Counted from the first letter of the stretch, positions 1-7,255 are shown. The stretch: 9,445 nucleotides of DNA from Ruminococcaceae bacterium UBA1213 (GCA_002309275.1 DBXL01000072.1:582-10026); one strand, 5' to 3'. Translations and numbers: made by a program. The notes: a model not told the origin generated them from the sequence alone.

Positions 1-572
1 AAATTTTCAAATTCACTTTTAGTCATGGTGCAGTTGAGTATGTCAAGCAGGGCATTGGAAGTCAGCTTTTCAGGCAGGTGCATGGCTTTTTTTAAAATAT
101 CCCTGTTATGTGATGAATTCGGCGTACCCGTCAGACCGTAGGAAAATAAATCGGCTTTTGTGATGTCGCCGGCAGATTTTTTTGTTATGCCAAGCTCACA
201 TTCCGCACCTGATTTGGCTATTGCACGGCATAATATTTCTTCTGAGATTCCCTCAACACCAAGCTTGCCTTCTTTAGAGGGCTGGGCTTTTCTTTTTTCC
301 TTTCCGAAGATGTCGGGGATATACGCATTTTTAATTTTATCATTCGGCACCGTGCCTTTCAGAAAATTTCGTATTACAAAGCCTGCCCCGTCGCTGTCTG
401 TTAAAATCAAAATGCCTCTTGTCTGAGCAAGGTGACGGATTAAAATTTGTTTTTCCCTGTCCTTGAAAATGCCGAAGCCGTCAGTAGTGATGATAAGCCC
501 GTCAATGAAGTTGGCAAGCTTGATTTTATCATATTTTCCCTCAACGATGATAGCCTCTTTTACTTTTATCAT
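1..572 (-). CDS. rnmV: RNase M5-like Toprim protein (3' end outside window)
   Basis: Probably ribonuclease M5, the Toprim-fold endonuclease that matures 5S rRNA in Gram-positive bacteria. I translated 190 codons from the ATG at 572-570 with no stop; the frame leaves the window at position 1. The Toprim signature is intact: the catalytic glutamate sits in IVEGKYD (E11) and the metal-binding pair in LTDSDGAG (D59, D61). The stretch IPDIFGKEKRKA followed by SKEGKLGVEG is typical of the M5 family, as is the C-terminal helical part with YGLTGTPNSS and LPEKLTSNALLDILN. Family members are about 180-195 residues, so only a few residues should be missing. The ATG overlaps the holA stop in an ATGA, and a GGAGG lies 4 bases upstream (577-581), slightly close. 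In Bacillus this gene neighbours ksgA; here it follows holA. The family call is firm; the exact substrate is inferred. Confidence 0.88.
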   Translation of the reverse strand, partial: MIKVKEAIIVEGKYDKIKLANFIDGLIITTDGFGIFKDREKQILIRHLAQTRGILILTDSDGAGFVIRNFLKGTVPNDKIKNAYIPDIFGKEKRKAQPSKEGKLGVEGISEEILCRAIAKSGAECELGITKKSAGDITKADLFSYGLTGTPNSSHNRDILKKAMHLPEKLTSNALLDILNCTMTKSEFEN

Positions 573-1615
573 ATATCCTCCCTGAGTGCAAGCATGATTT
601 TTGTAATGAGCGTTTCAAGCAAAATTTTTGAATCAGCCCTTGTACTTTTTAATTTAATATCGGTCTGGAGAATGATGTCAAGGACTTTTCTCAAAACCGT
701 TGTGGAATATTTTTTAGCATTGGCATTGGCTTTTTTAAGCACAAAATCACGTTTGCCGTATTTGAAGTCAGCAGAAACGTCTGCAATGGTTTTACCGCTT
801 TCATTTGCCACTCGCATTCTGTACATATCTATATAAACAGAGCCTAAAGTGGAAAGGATAATTTCAGGTTTTTCATTCTGTTCAAAGAGCTGTGCAAGCT
901 GAGAGTAAGCCCCTTGAAAATTTCCTGCCATGATACAGTCGGACAATGCAAAAATTCTTGTTTCGGTATTCTTCACGGTAAGTAATTTTATCATATCTTC
1001 CGTAATTTCAGAGCCGTTTGCATAGGCGGTGAGTTTTTGCAGTTCATTTCTTAAAAGCGTCATATCCGTTCCGCACAGGGAAATTATCTTTGAAGCATTG
1101 TAAGGTTTAAGAATACAGCCTGTTTTTTCTGCCCATGAAATGAGCTGTTTTTCAAGTGAGGAATTGTCTTTTTTGGCAAACTCGACAGCAATTCCGACTT
1201 TTTCGGCGGTGGCAGAAAATTTTTTGAATTTACCGTTTTTCTTTGCGTCAATGAGGAGCGTGGGCATGGAAAATATCAGCACTGTGCTTGGTGAAATGTC
1301 CGTGCAGAAGTTGTTGAACTCTTTGAAATCGCTTTCAGAGAGTGCCTCAAATTCAAAGTCACTGACGAGTATGCATTTATACTGTGCAGACATGGGAATC
1401 TGTTCACAAGCCGTGCATAACTCCTGTAAATCGGCATTTGCTCCGAATTTGATAAAATCAAATGTAGTTGCTTTTTTATTCGTCACTTTATTGACAAGGG
1501 AATTGGTATAATATTTGACAAGATATTTTTCTTCCCCGTAAATAAGATAAATTCTTTTAAAATCAGTTTTGGCAATTTCCTTTTTAAAGTCCTGTTCAGA
1601 TGTCAGTTTAGCCAA
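569..1615 (-). CDS. holA: DNA polymerase III delta subunit (clamp loader)
   Basis: Delta subunit of the DNA polymerase III clamp loader, the component that binds and opens the beta sliding clamp in the cytoplasm at the replication fork. The 348-residue product matches the family length. It begins MAKLTSEQDF and continues with YLIYGEEKYLVKYY (about residues 23-36), the degenerate nucleotide-binding-like N-terminus typical of delta, which does not hydrolyse ATP. The central part (LLRNELQKL, ENDMIK-like helices) and the C-terminal helical collar (RKVLDIILQTDIKLKST) also fit. The start is TTG at 1615-1613, lying inside the last codons of comEC (13-base overlap). It is supported by a strong AGGAGGG seven bases upstream (1623-1629) and by the alignment of the N-terminus with other delta subunits. 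The stop overlaps the next gene in an ATGA. holA beside comEC is also seen in Bacillus. Recognition rests on overall pattern, since delta has few invariant residues. Confidence 0.9.
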   Translation of the reverse strand: MAKLTSEQDFKKEIAKTDFKRIYLIYGEEKYLVKYYTNSLVNKVTNKKATTFDFIKFGANADLQELCTACEQIPMSAQYKCILVSDFEFEALSESDFKEFNNFCTDISPSTVLIFSMPTLLIDAKKNGKFKKFSATAEKVGIAVEFAKKDNSSLEKQLISWAEKTGCILKPYNASKIISLCGTDMTLLRNELQKLTAYANGSEITEDMIKLLTVKNTETRIFALSDCIMAGNFQGAYSQLAQLFEQNEKPEIILSTLGSVYIDMYRMRVANESGKTIADVSADFKYGKRDFVLKKANANAKKYSTTVLRKVLDIILQTDIKLKSTRADSKILLETLITKIMLALREDI

Positions 1616-3714
1616 CCGTTTTCCCTCCTGATATGAATTTTGCCGTCAGGGTAAGCCCTGAGAGATATAGTTCCGCTGTGGTTTTCATCGGAAATAACTG
1701 TGACAGATGTATTGACAAGTTCAATGTTTTCAATACTGCCGTTTGTGATAAGTATATCCGTATCGAGCCAGCTTTCAGGCATATTTTTACAGTCTGTTTT
1801 TTCATGTATCACGAGCAGTTTCAAGCCGTTGAAAACTGCTTTGACAGCCATGCAGTTTTTTTGTTTTTGGGCGTGTATTTCGGCATGGTTATCTGTATAG
1901 AATGAAGTGCCGTCAATTTTGCCGTCAGTTTCGGATAAGAGAAATTTTATATTTTCCGTATATTTGTTTTCATCAAAGACTTGTACAGTCTGAACGGCAT
2001 AATTTTCAAGAATGCGTTTAGAAAATGCCGTACAGGTATTTTTATCGTCAAGCAGGAGCATATAGGCAATTTGATATACACAGCTGTCTGTTAAGTAGTC
2101 GTCAAGTGCAGTTGATTTATAGTAGCTCCCTCCGCTTGAAAGCAGATAAGTCCTGTTATGGCAGTTGACAACGCATGAAATGCCGTCACCGACATCAAGT
2201 ACGGATATTTTAATACTGCCGTTTTTGACGAGGCTGTCCCCGACAGAAAGTATGATAAAAGACATGACAGTTATCATTGCATAAATTTTAACGGCATTTC
2301 TGCCGAGTCTGAAAAAGAGTATTATCATTCCTGCCATCACAGAGGCTGTTGCCCAGAAAGGCACAAATTCCTGTGAAGCGACTATCAGTGCAAATGGCAG
2401 ACGGGCGACAGCTTCTGCCACGTTGAATATATAATCCGTGAGAAAGCAGACAATCCATGCAAGAGGGGATAAGCCTGTTATTACCATGAAAACAGCGGTA
2501 TAAATGAGCAGGGTGACGGCAAAGCTGACAAAAAGATTGGTGATAACGGCATATAAAGCCGTCTGTTTAAAAAAGATAATCGTCACGGGCAGGATAAAAA
2601 TATATGCCGAAAGCGACACTGCCAATATATTGACAAGGGCTTTTATGAGAAATTTCAGTTTATCGGCAGGAATGCGTTCCAGTATCCATAAAGAAATTTT
2701 ACGGCTGATAAGAAGAATGCCGAAAGTGGCACAGAAAGACATGATAAAGCTCACATCAGCGACTGCATAGGGATTGATAAAGCATATGACCAGTGCAGAC
2801 AAGCCGAGTATATTGAAAGAGTCGGATTTTTTCAAAGTGATGTTTGCGGCAAGCACGAATATCTGCATCATACCTGCACGGACAACAGGGGTATGAAATC
2901 CTGTGACAGCCATGTATAAAAATAAAAATATCATGCACAGGGCAGAGGAAAGTTTTTTTCTTTTTCGGGTGACGAGCATGAAAAATCCAAGCATTAAATA
3001 GGTTATGACAGTCACATGAAAGCCCGATATAACGACTATGTGAGAAATGCCTGATGCACGGAGAATCTGCTTTTCATTGTCTTTGAGCTGATATTTATCA
3101 CCTGTGAGGAGTGCATTGACAAAGCCTGCTTCACGTTCAGGCAGCAGTGAATTTATTTTATCTGTTATATATTTTCTTGCCATGAGTGCATAGTAATAGA
3201 AAGGCTTGCTGTCATTTTTAACAACCGTTTTAGGCTTTAAGCTGTCCATGCCTGCACGAATAGAAATTCCCTTTGAAAAGTTGTATAAATCCTGCAATGT
3301 ATCGGTTTCACCGTAAAATGTAACAGTTGCTTTCAGAGTGTCAAAAGGCTCTATTTTGATTTTATATCTTGAAGATACAAGGACGGTATTATCATTTGTT
3401 TTTATCTTGTAGTAGTATCTGTCGTAGGATTGATAGGGCAGTTCGCACAGAACGCCCGAAATTTCGGAAGTTTCGCCTTTAAGGGAAACGCTTGGCATGA
3501 TATAGGCATAAGTATAGCCCCACAGCATAGAAACGGCTGTAAAGGCTGTTATGAAAATAAGTGCAAATTTTCTTGATTTCTTTGCGAAAAGGCATATCAC
3601 AAAGCCGACAAGAAACACTGCACATAATATTGAAAAAGCGTCTTTTCCCCAAAACAAAGCGACCGCCAATGCAGTGATATAAGTGATTCCGATGACTGCA
3701 AACGGTCGCTTCAT
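1603..3714 (-). CDS. comEC: ComEC/Rec2-family DNA uptake channel with degenerate C-terminal MBL domain
   Basis: Membrane protein of the ComEC/Rec2 family, which forms the channel that passes single-stranded DNA across the cytoplasmic membrane in natural transformation. The 703-residue product has three hydrophobic segments at about 5-70. A soluble OB-like region follows (80-160), then the Competence domain (about 195-475) with the hallmark ASGISHIVVISGFHVTVI (220-237) and many membrane helices. A C-terminal region (500-703) occupies the place of the metallo-beta-lactamase-like nuclease domain. That domain is abnormal: DVGDG (507-511) stands where DVGQGD is usual, SSGG (526-529) where IDGGG is usual, and LLLDDKNTC (553-561) where the HxDxDH metal motif belongs. 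The later HHGS motif is also absent. The start ATG has GGAGG eight bases upstream (3723-3727). The gene sits 19 bases from the HIT stop and overlaps holA. No comEA or other competence gene is in the window, so a role in transformation is inferred from the family only. Confidence 0.9.
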   Translation of the reverse strand: MKRPFAVIGITYITALAVALFWGKDAFSILCAVFLVGFVICLFAKKSRKFALIFITAFTAVSMLWGYTYAYIMPSVSLKGETSEISGVLCELPYQSYDRYYYKIKTNDNTVLVSSRYKIKIEPFDTLKATVTFYGETDTLQDLYNFSKGISIRAGMDSLKPKTVVKNDSKPFYYYALMARKYITDKINSLLPEREAGFVNALLTGDKYQLKDNEKQILRASGISHIVVISGFHVTVITYLMLGFFMLVTRKRKKLSSALCMIFLFLYMAVTGFHTPVVRAGMMQIFVLAANITLKKSDSFNILGLSALVICFINPYAVADVSFIMSFCATFGILLISRKISLWILERIPADKLKFLIKALVNILAVSLSAYIFILPVTIIFFKQTALYAVITNLFVSFAVTLLIYTAVFMVITGLSPLAWIVCFLTDYIFNVAEAVARLPFALIVASQEFVPFWATASVMAGMIILFFRLGRNAVKIYAMITVMSFIILSVGDSLVKNGSIKISVLDVGDGISCVVNCHNRTYLLSSGGSYYKSTALDDYLTDSCVYQIAYMLLLDDKNTCTAFSKRILENYAVQTVQVFDENKYTENIKFLLSETDGKIDGTSFYTDNHAEIHAQKQKNCMAVKAVFNGLKLLVIHEKTDCKNMPESWLDTDILITNGSIENIELVNTSVTVISDENHSGTISLRAYPDGKIHIRRENGWLN
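1623..1629 (-). promoter_or_regulatory. Ribosome-binding site for holA, inside comEC
   Basis: AGGAGGG on the minus strand, separated by seven bases from the TTG at 1615. It lies wholly within the end of the comEC reading frame and decides the non-ATG start of holA. It implies translational coupling between comEC and holA. Confidence 0.75.
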
Positions 3715-3722
3715 TTTTCAAA

Positions 3723-3727
3723 CCTCC
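3723..3727 (-). promoter_or_regulatory. Ribosome-binding site for comEC
   Basis: GGAGG on the minus strand in the 19-base gap after the HIT gene, eight bases before the comEC ATG at 3714. Confidence 0.75.
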
Positions 3728-3733
3728 GAATAA

Positions 3734-4075
3734 TCAGCACATTTCGACTTTAAGTTCCGTACCGCCGAGAAGATGGAAATGCAGATGGAAAACAGTCTGA
3801 CCTGCATTTTTGCCACAGTTGGTGACGATTCTGTAACCGCTTTCAGCGATGCCGAGTTCATGGGCAAGCTTAGAGGCAACTTCATAGATGTGGGCGATAA
3901 CGGCACTGTTTTCAGCCGTCACTTCATTCACGGAAGAGATATGCATTTTGGGCACGATAAGCACATGAACAGGTGCCATAGGTGCAATGTCATAGAATGC
4001 ATACACGCTGTCATCTTCATAGACTTTCTTTGAGGGAATTTCTCCGCTGATGATTTTACAAAACAAACAATCCAT
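3734..4075 (-). CDS. HIT-family nucleotide hydrolase (HinT-like)
   Basis: Histidine-triad protein of the HinT/PKCI-like branch; family members hydrolyse purine nucleoside phosphoramidates and related AMP conjugates in the cytoplasm. The 113-residue length is normal for the family. The active-site triad is intact as HLHFHLLGG (97-105), with the middle histidine of the HxHxH expected to be the nucleophile. The N-terminal CLFC pair (C3, C6), with H45 in VPKMHISS, matches the zinc-binding pattern of many bacterial HIT proteins. IPSKKVYEDD and PVHVLIVPK are typical as well. The ATG at 4075 has AAAGGAGA nine bases upstream. It is the first gene after the only large gap in the window and is followed after 19 bases by comEC, so it may lead a unit HIT-comEC-holA-rnmV. 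The physiological substrate cannot be told from sequence. Confidence 0.92.
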   Translation of the reverse strand: MDCLFCKIISGEIPSKKVYEDDSVYAFYDIAPMAPVHVLIVPKMHISSVNEVTAENSAVIAHIYEVASKLAHELGIAESGYRIVTNCGKNAGQTVFHLHFHLLGGTELKVEMC

Positions 4076-4084
4076 TTTTAAAAA

Positions 4085-4092
4085 TCTCCTTT
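4085..4092 (-). promoter_or_regulatory. Ribosome-binding site for the HIT gene
   Basis: AAAGGAGA on the minus strand, nine bases before the ATG at 4075. In the mRNA it comes immediately after a CUCC-rich repeat array, which could in principle pair with it. Confidence 0.7.
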
Positions 4093-4094
4093 TA

Positions 4095-4129
4095 ACAGAG
4101 TGGAGTGTTGGGAGTGGAGAGTGGAGCTG
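4095..4129 (-). repeat. 7-bp tandem array, HIT-proximal arm
   Basis: On the plus strand five successive 7-mers can be laid out: acagagt, ggagtgt, tgggagt, ggagagt, ggagctg. They are imperfect copies of a GGAGAGT unit. In the mRNA sense this reads as a CUCC-rich stretch just upstream of the HIT ribosome-binding site. It is inverted relative to the array next to the recN stop; 4105-4127 matches the reverse complement of 4213-4235 at about 20 of 23 positions, including 12 in a row. Confidence 0.7.
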
Positions 4130-4210
4130 TCATGTTTTCCGCCCGATTCCCGAAATCCACTTTTTTAAATTTATTGAATTTAGTGCTTTGGAAAGAGCTG
4201 AATGTGGAAT

Positions 4211-4238
4211 TTGCTCCACTCTCCGCTCTCCACACTAA
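4211..4238 (-). repeat. 7-bp tandem array, recN-proximal arm
   Basis: On the minus strand four 7-mers follow one another: ttagtgt, ggagagc, ggagagt, ggagcaa. The first carries the recN stop codon TAG (4237-4235), so the array begins exactly where recN ends. It is the inverted partner of the array at 4095-4129, with about 80 bases between them. Confidence 0.7.
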
Positions 4239-5893
4239 ATTTTCAGCATTTCTTCGGCATAGTCAAGAGTAGCCTGAGTGATTGCAACACCGCCGATAAT
4301 TCTTGCAAGTTCATTTTTTCTGCCGTCATGGTCGAGGACATTTACATTTGTGTAAGTTTTGCCGTCACTGACAGTTTTATGAATTTTAAAGTGAGTGTCG
4401 GCAAGGGCGGCAATTTGTGCGAGGTGGGTGACACATACAACTTGACGGTTTTTTGAAACCTCTTTCAGTTTAAAGCCGACTTTCTGAGCGGCACTTCCGC
4501 TGATACCCGTATCGACTTCATCAAAGATAAGTGTATCAATATCATCTTTATCGGCAAGGACATTTTTAATGGCAAGCATCATTCTTGAAAGCTCACCGCC
4601 TGAGGCGATTTTGGCAACAGGCTTGGGTTCTTCACCGACATTTGTTGAAATGAGGATTTCAATGTCATCACAGCCCAGCGCATTCAAAGCACATTTTTTC
4701 TGACTGACAACAAGCTCTACATTGGGCATATCGAGAAAAGTCATTTCTTCTTTGACACGGGCGGAAAACTGTACAGAAATTTCTTTACGCTTTTCGGAAA
4801 GGCTTTCTGCAAGCCGTTGTGCATTTTTAAGGGCTTTCTGACAGTTTTCTTGAAGCTGTTCACGGTTTTCTTCATACCTTTCCAGGTATTCCAGTTCCCG
4901 TTTTGCATTGTCAAGGAATTGGAGCATTTCTTCTATGGTAGAGCCGTATTTTCTGGAAAGGCGCTGAATGAGGTCTATTCTGTCCTCGATTTCCTCAAGA
5001 CTGCCGATGTCGGAGTCGGCACTGTCGGCAAGACCGGAAATTTCGCTTGTGCAGTCCTCCAGCTCATACAATGTACTTTGCATACGTTTAAGAACATCTT
5101 CACAGTCAGGCATATATTCTGTAATGTTTTCAAGGCAGGAACACGCATTTTCAAGCTGTTCAAGAATACCGCCTGTATCTTCACCGCCGTTTAAAACAGA
5201 GTGGGCTTCATTGAGGGAATTGGCAATTTTTTCTTTATTTTCAATAAGAGTTCTCTGTTCTTTGAGTTCCTCGAATTCTCCGATATACATATCAGCCTGT
5301 TCCAGTTCGCTGACTTGATACTGAAGCAGGTCAATTTTACGATTGCGTTCTGCCTCGTCAAACTCTGCTTTATCGAGTTCGGATTTCAATGCACGGTATT
5401 CCTGATAGGCTTTTGCATATTCGTCAATGCTATTTTTAAGATTGCCGAGCTTGTCAATGTAGTTAATATGAAGTTCGGGCGACATGAGTTCATAACTTTC
5501 ATGCTGACCGTGAATGTTGATAAGATAGGTTCCAACAGCTTTGAGAATACCTACGGTTGCCGGTCTGCCGTTGATACGGCACTTTCCTTTGGAATTCAGG
5601 GAAATTTCCCTTTGAATGATAAGAGTGCCGTCATCTGTATCGAATCCGAATTCATGGAGGGTTTCAAGAGCCTTCGGGGAAATTTCATCAAATTCCGCAC
5701 TGACAAAGGCACTTTCAGAGCCGTTTCTAATCAAGTCACGGGAAGTCCTGTTTCCAAGAATGGCATTAATGGAGTCTATGACAATAGATTTGCCTGCACC
5801 GGTTTCGCCTGTGAGAACGTTAAGACCGCCGGAAAAATCAATGCTTGTTTTTTCAATGACGGCAATATTTTCTATATACAAATTTTTTAACAT
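4235..5893 (-). CDS. recN: DNA repair protein RecN
   Basis: SMC-like ATPase that acts early at DNA double-strand breaks, tethering ends for RecA-dependent recombination. With the chosen start the protein has 552 residues, right for the family. It opens with MLKNLYIENIAVIEK, then Walker A GETGAGKS (29-36). A long charged coiled-coil region follows (roughly 150-350), then the ABC signature SGGELSRM (431-438), Walker B TLIFDEVDTG (454-463) and the switch histidine in THLAQIAA (489-496). The frame is open further upstream to an ATG at 6019, but that would overlap argR by about 110 bases and add residues unlike RecN. ATG 5893 has AGAGG six bases upstream (5900-5904) and lies 16 bases after argR. 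The stop TAG is embedded in a 7-mer repeat array. The argR-recN pair is conserved in Firmicutes. Confidence 0.97.
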   Translation of the reverse strand: MLKNLYIENIAVIEKTSIDFSGGLNVLTGETGAGKSIVIDSINAILGNRTSRDLIRNGSESAFVSAEFDEISPKALETLHEFGFDTDDGTLIIQREISLNSKGKCRINGRPATVGILKAVGTYLINIHGQHESYELMSPELHINYIDKLGNLKNSIDEYAKAYQEYRALKSELDKAEFDEAERNRKIDLLQYQVSELEQADMYIGEFEELKEQRTLIENKEKIANSLNEAHSVLNGGEDTGGILEQLENACSCLENITEYMPDCEDVLKRMQSTLYELEDCTSEISGLADSADSDIGSLEEIEDRIDLIQRLSRKYGSTIEEMLQFLDNAKRELEYLERYEENREQLQENCQKALKNAQRLAESLSEKRKEISVQFSARVKEEMTFLDMPNVELVVSQKKCALNALGCDDIEILISTNVGEEPKPVAKIASGGELSRMMLAIKNVLADKDDIDTLIFDEVDTGISGSAAQKVGFKLKEVSKNRQVVCVTHLAQIAALADTHFKIHKTVSDGKTYTNVNVLDHDGRKNELARIIGGVAITQATLDYAEEMLKI

Positions 5894-5899
5894 AAGAAA

Positions 5900-5904
5900 C
5901 CTCT
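5900..5904 (-). promoter_or_regulatory. Ribosome-binding site fixing the recN start
   Basis: AGAGG on the minus strand in the 16-base argR-recN gap, six bases before ATG 5893. It supports this start over the upstream in-frame ATG at 6019. Confidence 0.6.
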
Positions 5905-5909
5905 TTTTT

Positions 5910-6377
5910 TCAGGAAAATGAAATGCTTTTATCGGATATAAGCTTTTTAAGGTCAGAAACAAGTCCTGCCGAAGCGGAATCCGAGCGTGTGGCAACAAAT
6001 ATAGTATCATCACCTGCAATAGTGCCTATGACGCCTGCACGGTTAGTGGAATCGAGTGCGGCACAGACTGCCTGAGCCATGCCGACTTTTGTTTTGATGA
6101 CGACGAGGGCATGGGCATAGTCGATATTGGTGACGGCTGTTGAAAACAGATAGGAATTTGACTGGCTTTCATCTTCGGAAACGGTTTCGCAGGCATATTT
6201 ATAAGCACCGTTTGAACCCGGTATTTTGACCAGCCGAAGTTCCTTTATATCTCTTGAAACAGTCGCCTGAGTAGCACTGAATCCCTCTGCATTGAGTTTT
6301 TCAAGCAGTTCCGACTGAGTTTCAATATCATTTTGTTTTATCAGTTCAAGTATTTTTGATTGTCGTTCTATTTTCAT
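5910..6377 (-). CDS. argR: Arginine repressor ArgR/AhrC
   Basis: Arginine-sensing transcription factor that represses arginine biosynthesis genes and, in Firmicutes, can activate arginine catabolism as a hexamer. The 155-residue product is normal in length. The N-terminal winged helix (about 1-70) contains the recognition segment SATQATVSRDIKELRL (34-49). The C-terminal oligomerisation and arginine-binding domain (about 80-150) contains VGMAQAVCAALD (98-109) and GTIAGDDTIFV (118-128); D123 and D124 correspond to the aspartates that contact arginine in the family. The ATG overlaps the nadK stop in an ATGA, and AGAAAGG lies nine bases upstream (6387-6393). It is followed after 16 bases by recN. 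I found no convincing ARG box in the window, so its targets, including any self-regulation, lie elsewhere or upstream of dxs. Confidence 0.97.
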   Translation of the reverse strand: MKIERQSKILELIKQNDIETQSELLEKLNAEGFSATQATVSRDIKELRLVKIPGSNGAYKYACETVSEDESQSNSYLFSTAVTNIDYAHALVVIKTKVGMAQAVCAALDSTNRAGVIGTIAGDDTIFVATRSDSASAGLVSDLKKLISDKSISFS

Positions 6378-7243
6378 ACCTGTCTGCCTTTCTCTGTGAA
6401 CTTGTCGTTAAGGACTTTATAGAAAGATTTATCTTTAAGTTTGATAAGTTTGGTTTCAATTTTTGACGAGGTGATATAGATAATGTCAGAACGTGCAATA
6501 GTAATCGTTTTTGCACCGTCGAGAGTGAGATAGACCTGCGTATTGTCATCACAGGAGGCACTGACAGCAAGCTGTGATTTATGGCTGAAAACAACAGGTC
6601 TGGCAAAAAGGGAGTGTGAACATACGGGAGTCATTACGATACATTTCATGGTAGGCTCAACAACAGGACCGCCTGCCGCAAGGGAATAGGCACTTGAGCC
6701 TGTGGGAGTGGAGATGATAAGCCCGTCTGCACGGTAGCTGCATATATATCCTCTGTCCTCTGCAAGAGATACATCTATATCAATAAGCCGTGAAAGAGAG
6801 CCTCTTGAAATAACAGCATCATTCATGGCATAGAATTCATTGTTTTTGCAGGTGACTTTCAGCATCATTCTTTTTTCTATGGAATAATTTCCCTCTGCAA
6901 TTCTCTGAAGCATATCGAGTTCATTGGGTTCAAGCTCTGCCACAAATCCAAGTCTGCCCGTATTGATGCCAAGTAAAGGCTTATCAAGGGGAGCCGATTT
7001 TCTTGCAGCGTGTATGATAGTACCGTCACCGCCTATGGTAAGCACCATGTCGCAGGATTTCAGCATTGTGTATTCACTGCCGAAAAAGATGATATTTTCA
7101 TTTGTATAGAGTCTGCTGAGAGAACATTCCATTAATATCTGCATACCCAATTTCGACAATATTTTGACAGCCTGAAGAGAAGTTTCATAAGCCCCTTTTT
7201 TTGTCAGATTGGGCATAACAGCAATACTTTTTATTTTGCTCAT
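6374..7243 (-). CDS. nadK: NAD kinase
   Basis: Cytoplasmic NAD kinase, which phosphorylates NAD to NADP with ATP or polyphosphate and so sets the NADP pool. From ATG 7243 the protein has 289 residues, usual for bacterial NadK. It shows the GGDG motif in LTIGGDGTII (71-74, D73 the likely catalytic base) and LGINTGRLGFVAEL (91-104). The NE/D motif is present as MNDAV (140-144), and the conserved glycine-rich block DGLIISTPTGSSAYSLAAGG runs from 173 to 192. The frame also allows a GTG at 7252, three codons earlier, but GGTGAT at 7248-7253 matches the 3' part of the consensus ribosome-binding sequence and is well placed for ATG 7243, which I prefer. The gene begins 12 bases after the tlyA stop and ends in an ATGA overlap with argR. 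Position between tlyA and argR is typical of Clostridia. Confidence 0.96.
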   Translation of the reverse strand: MSKIKSIAVMPNLTKKGAYETSLQAVKILSKLGMQILMECSLSRLYTNENIIFFGSEYTMLKSCDMVLTIGGDGTIIHAARKSAPLDKPLLGINTGRLGFVAELEPNELDMLQRIAEGNYSIEKRMMLKVTCKNNEFYAMNDAVISRGSLSRLIDIDVSLAEDRGYICSYRADGLIISTPTGSSAYSLAAGGPVVEPTMKCIVMTPVCSHSLFARPVVFSHKSQLAVSASCDDNTQVYLTLDGAKTITIARSDIIYITSSKIETKLIKLKDKSFYKVLNDKFTEKGRQV

Positions 7244-7247
7244 AGTA

Positions 7248-7253
7248 ATCACC
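7248..7253 (-). promoter_or_regulatory. Ribosome-binding site deciding the nadK start
   Basis: GGTGAT on the minus strand, four bases before ATG 7243. If aligned to AGGAGGTGATC, the purine core falls about eight bases from the ATG. No such site precedes the alternative GTG at 7252. Confidence 0.55.
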
Positions 7254-7255
7254 GC

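Larger units (their letters stand above)
4076..4234. other. recN-HIT intergenic region bounded by inverted repeats
   Basis: This 159-base stretch is the only gap longer than 20 bases between genes here. Its ends are the two inverted 7-mer arrays and its middle (about 4130-4210) is A+T-rich without a reading frame of note. I see no convincing -35/-10 pair on the minus strand and no stem followed by a T-run, so neither promoter nor intrinsic terminator is claimed. RNA across it could fold into a long-range stem of about 23 pairs with an 85-base loop. It may mark the boundary between the dxs-recN and HIT-rnmV units, or be a small foldback repeat inserted there. Confidence 0.6.

Noticed and set aside
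4160..4185. Possible ARG box in the A+T-rich middle of the recN-HIT gap
   Set aside because: The sequence has a weak palindromic feel (aaattt, gaattt) but does not match the TGAAT-spacer-ATTCA operator arrangement.
4076..4234. Insertion sequence or transposon remnant with a coding part
   Set aside because: No transposase-like frame, no clear target-site duplication, and the whole stretch is only 159 bases; a small foldback repeat remains possible.
4095..4238. Intrinsic transcription terminator after recN
   Set aside because: The inverted arms can pair, but the loop is about 85 bases and no T-run follows on the minus strand.
5201..5890. 229-codon plus-strand open frame opposite recN
   Set aside because: It lies wholly antisense to a gene with intact Walker A, signature and Walker B motifs. 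Its translation is rich in Phe, Ile and Val with no recognisable domain, as expected from the complement of a real gene.
5894..6019. Upstream in-frame ATG that would extend RecN by 42 residues
   Set aside because: It would overlap argR by about 110 bases and the added residues do not resemble RecN, whose family start MLKNLYIENIAVI matches the ATG at 5893.
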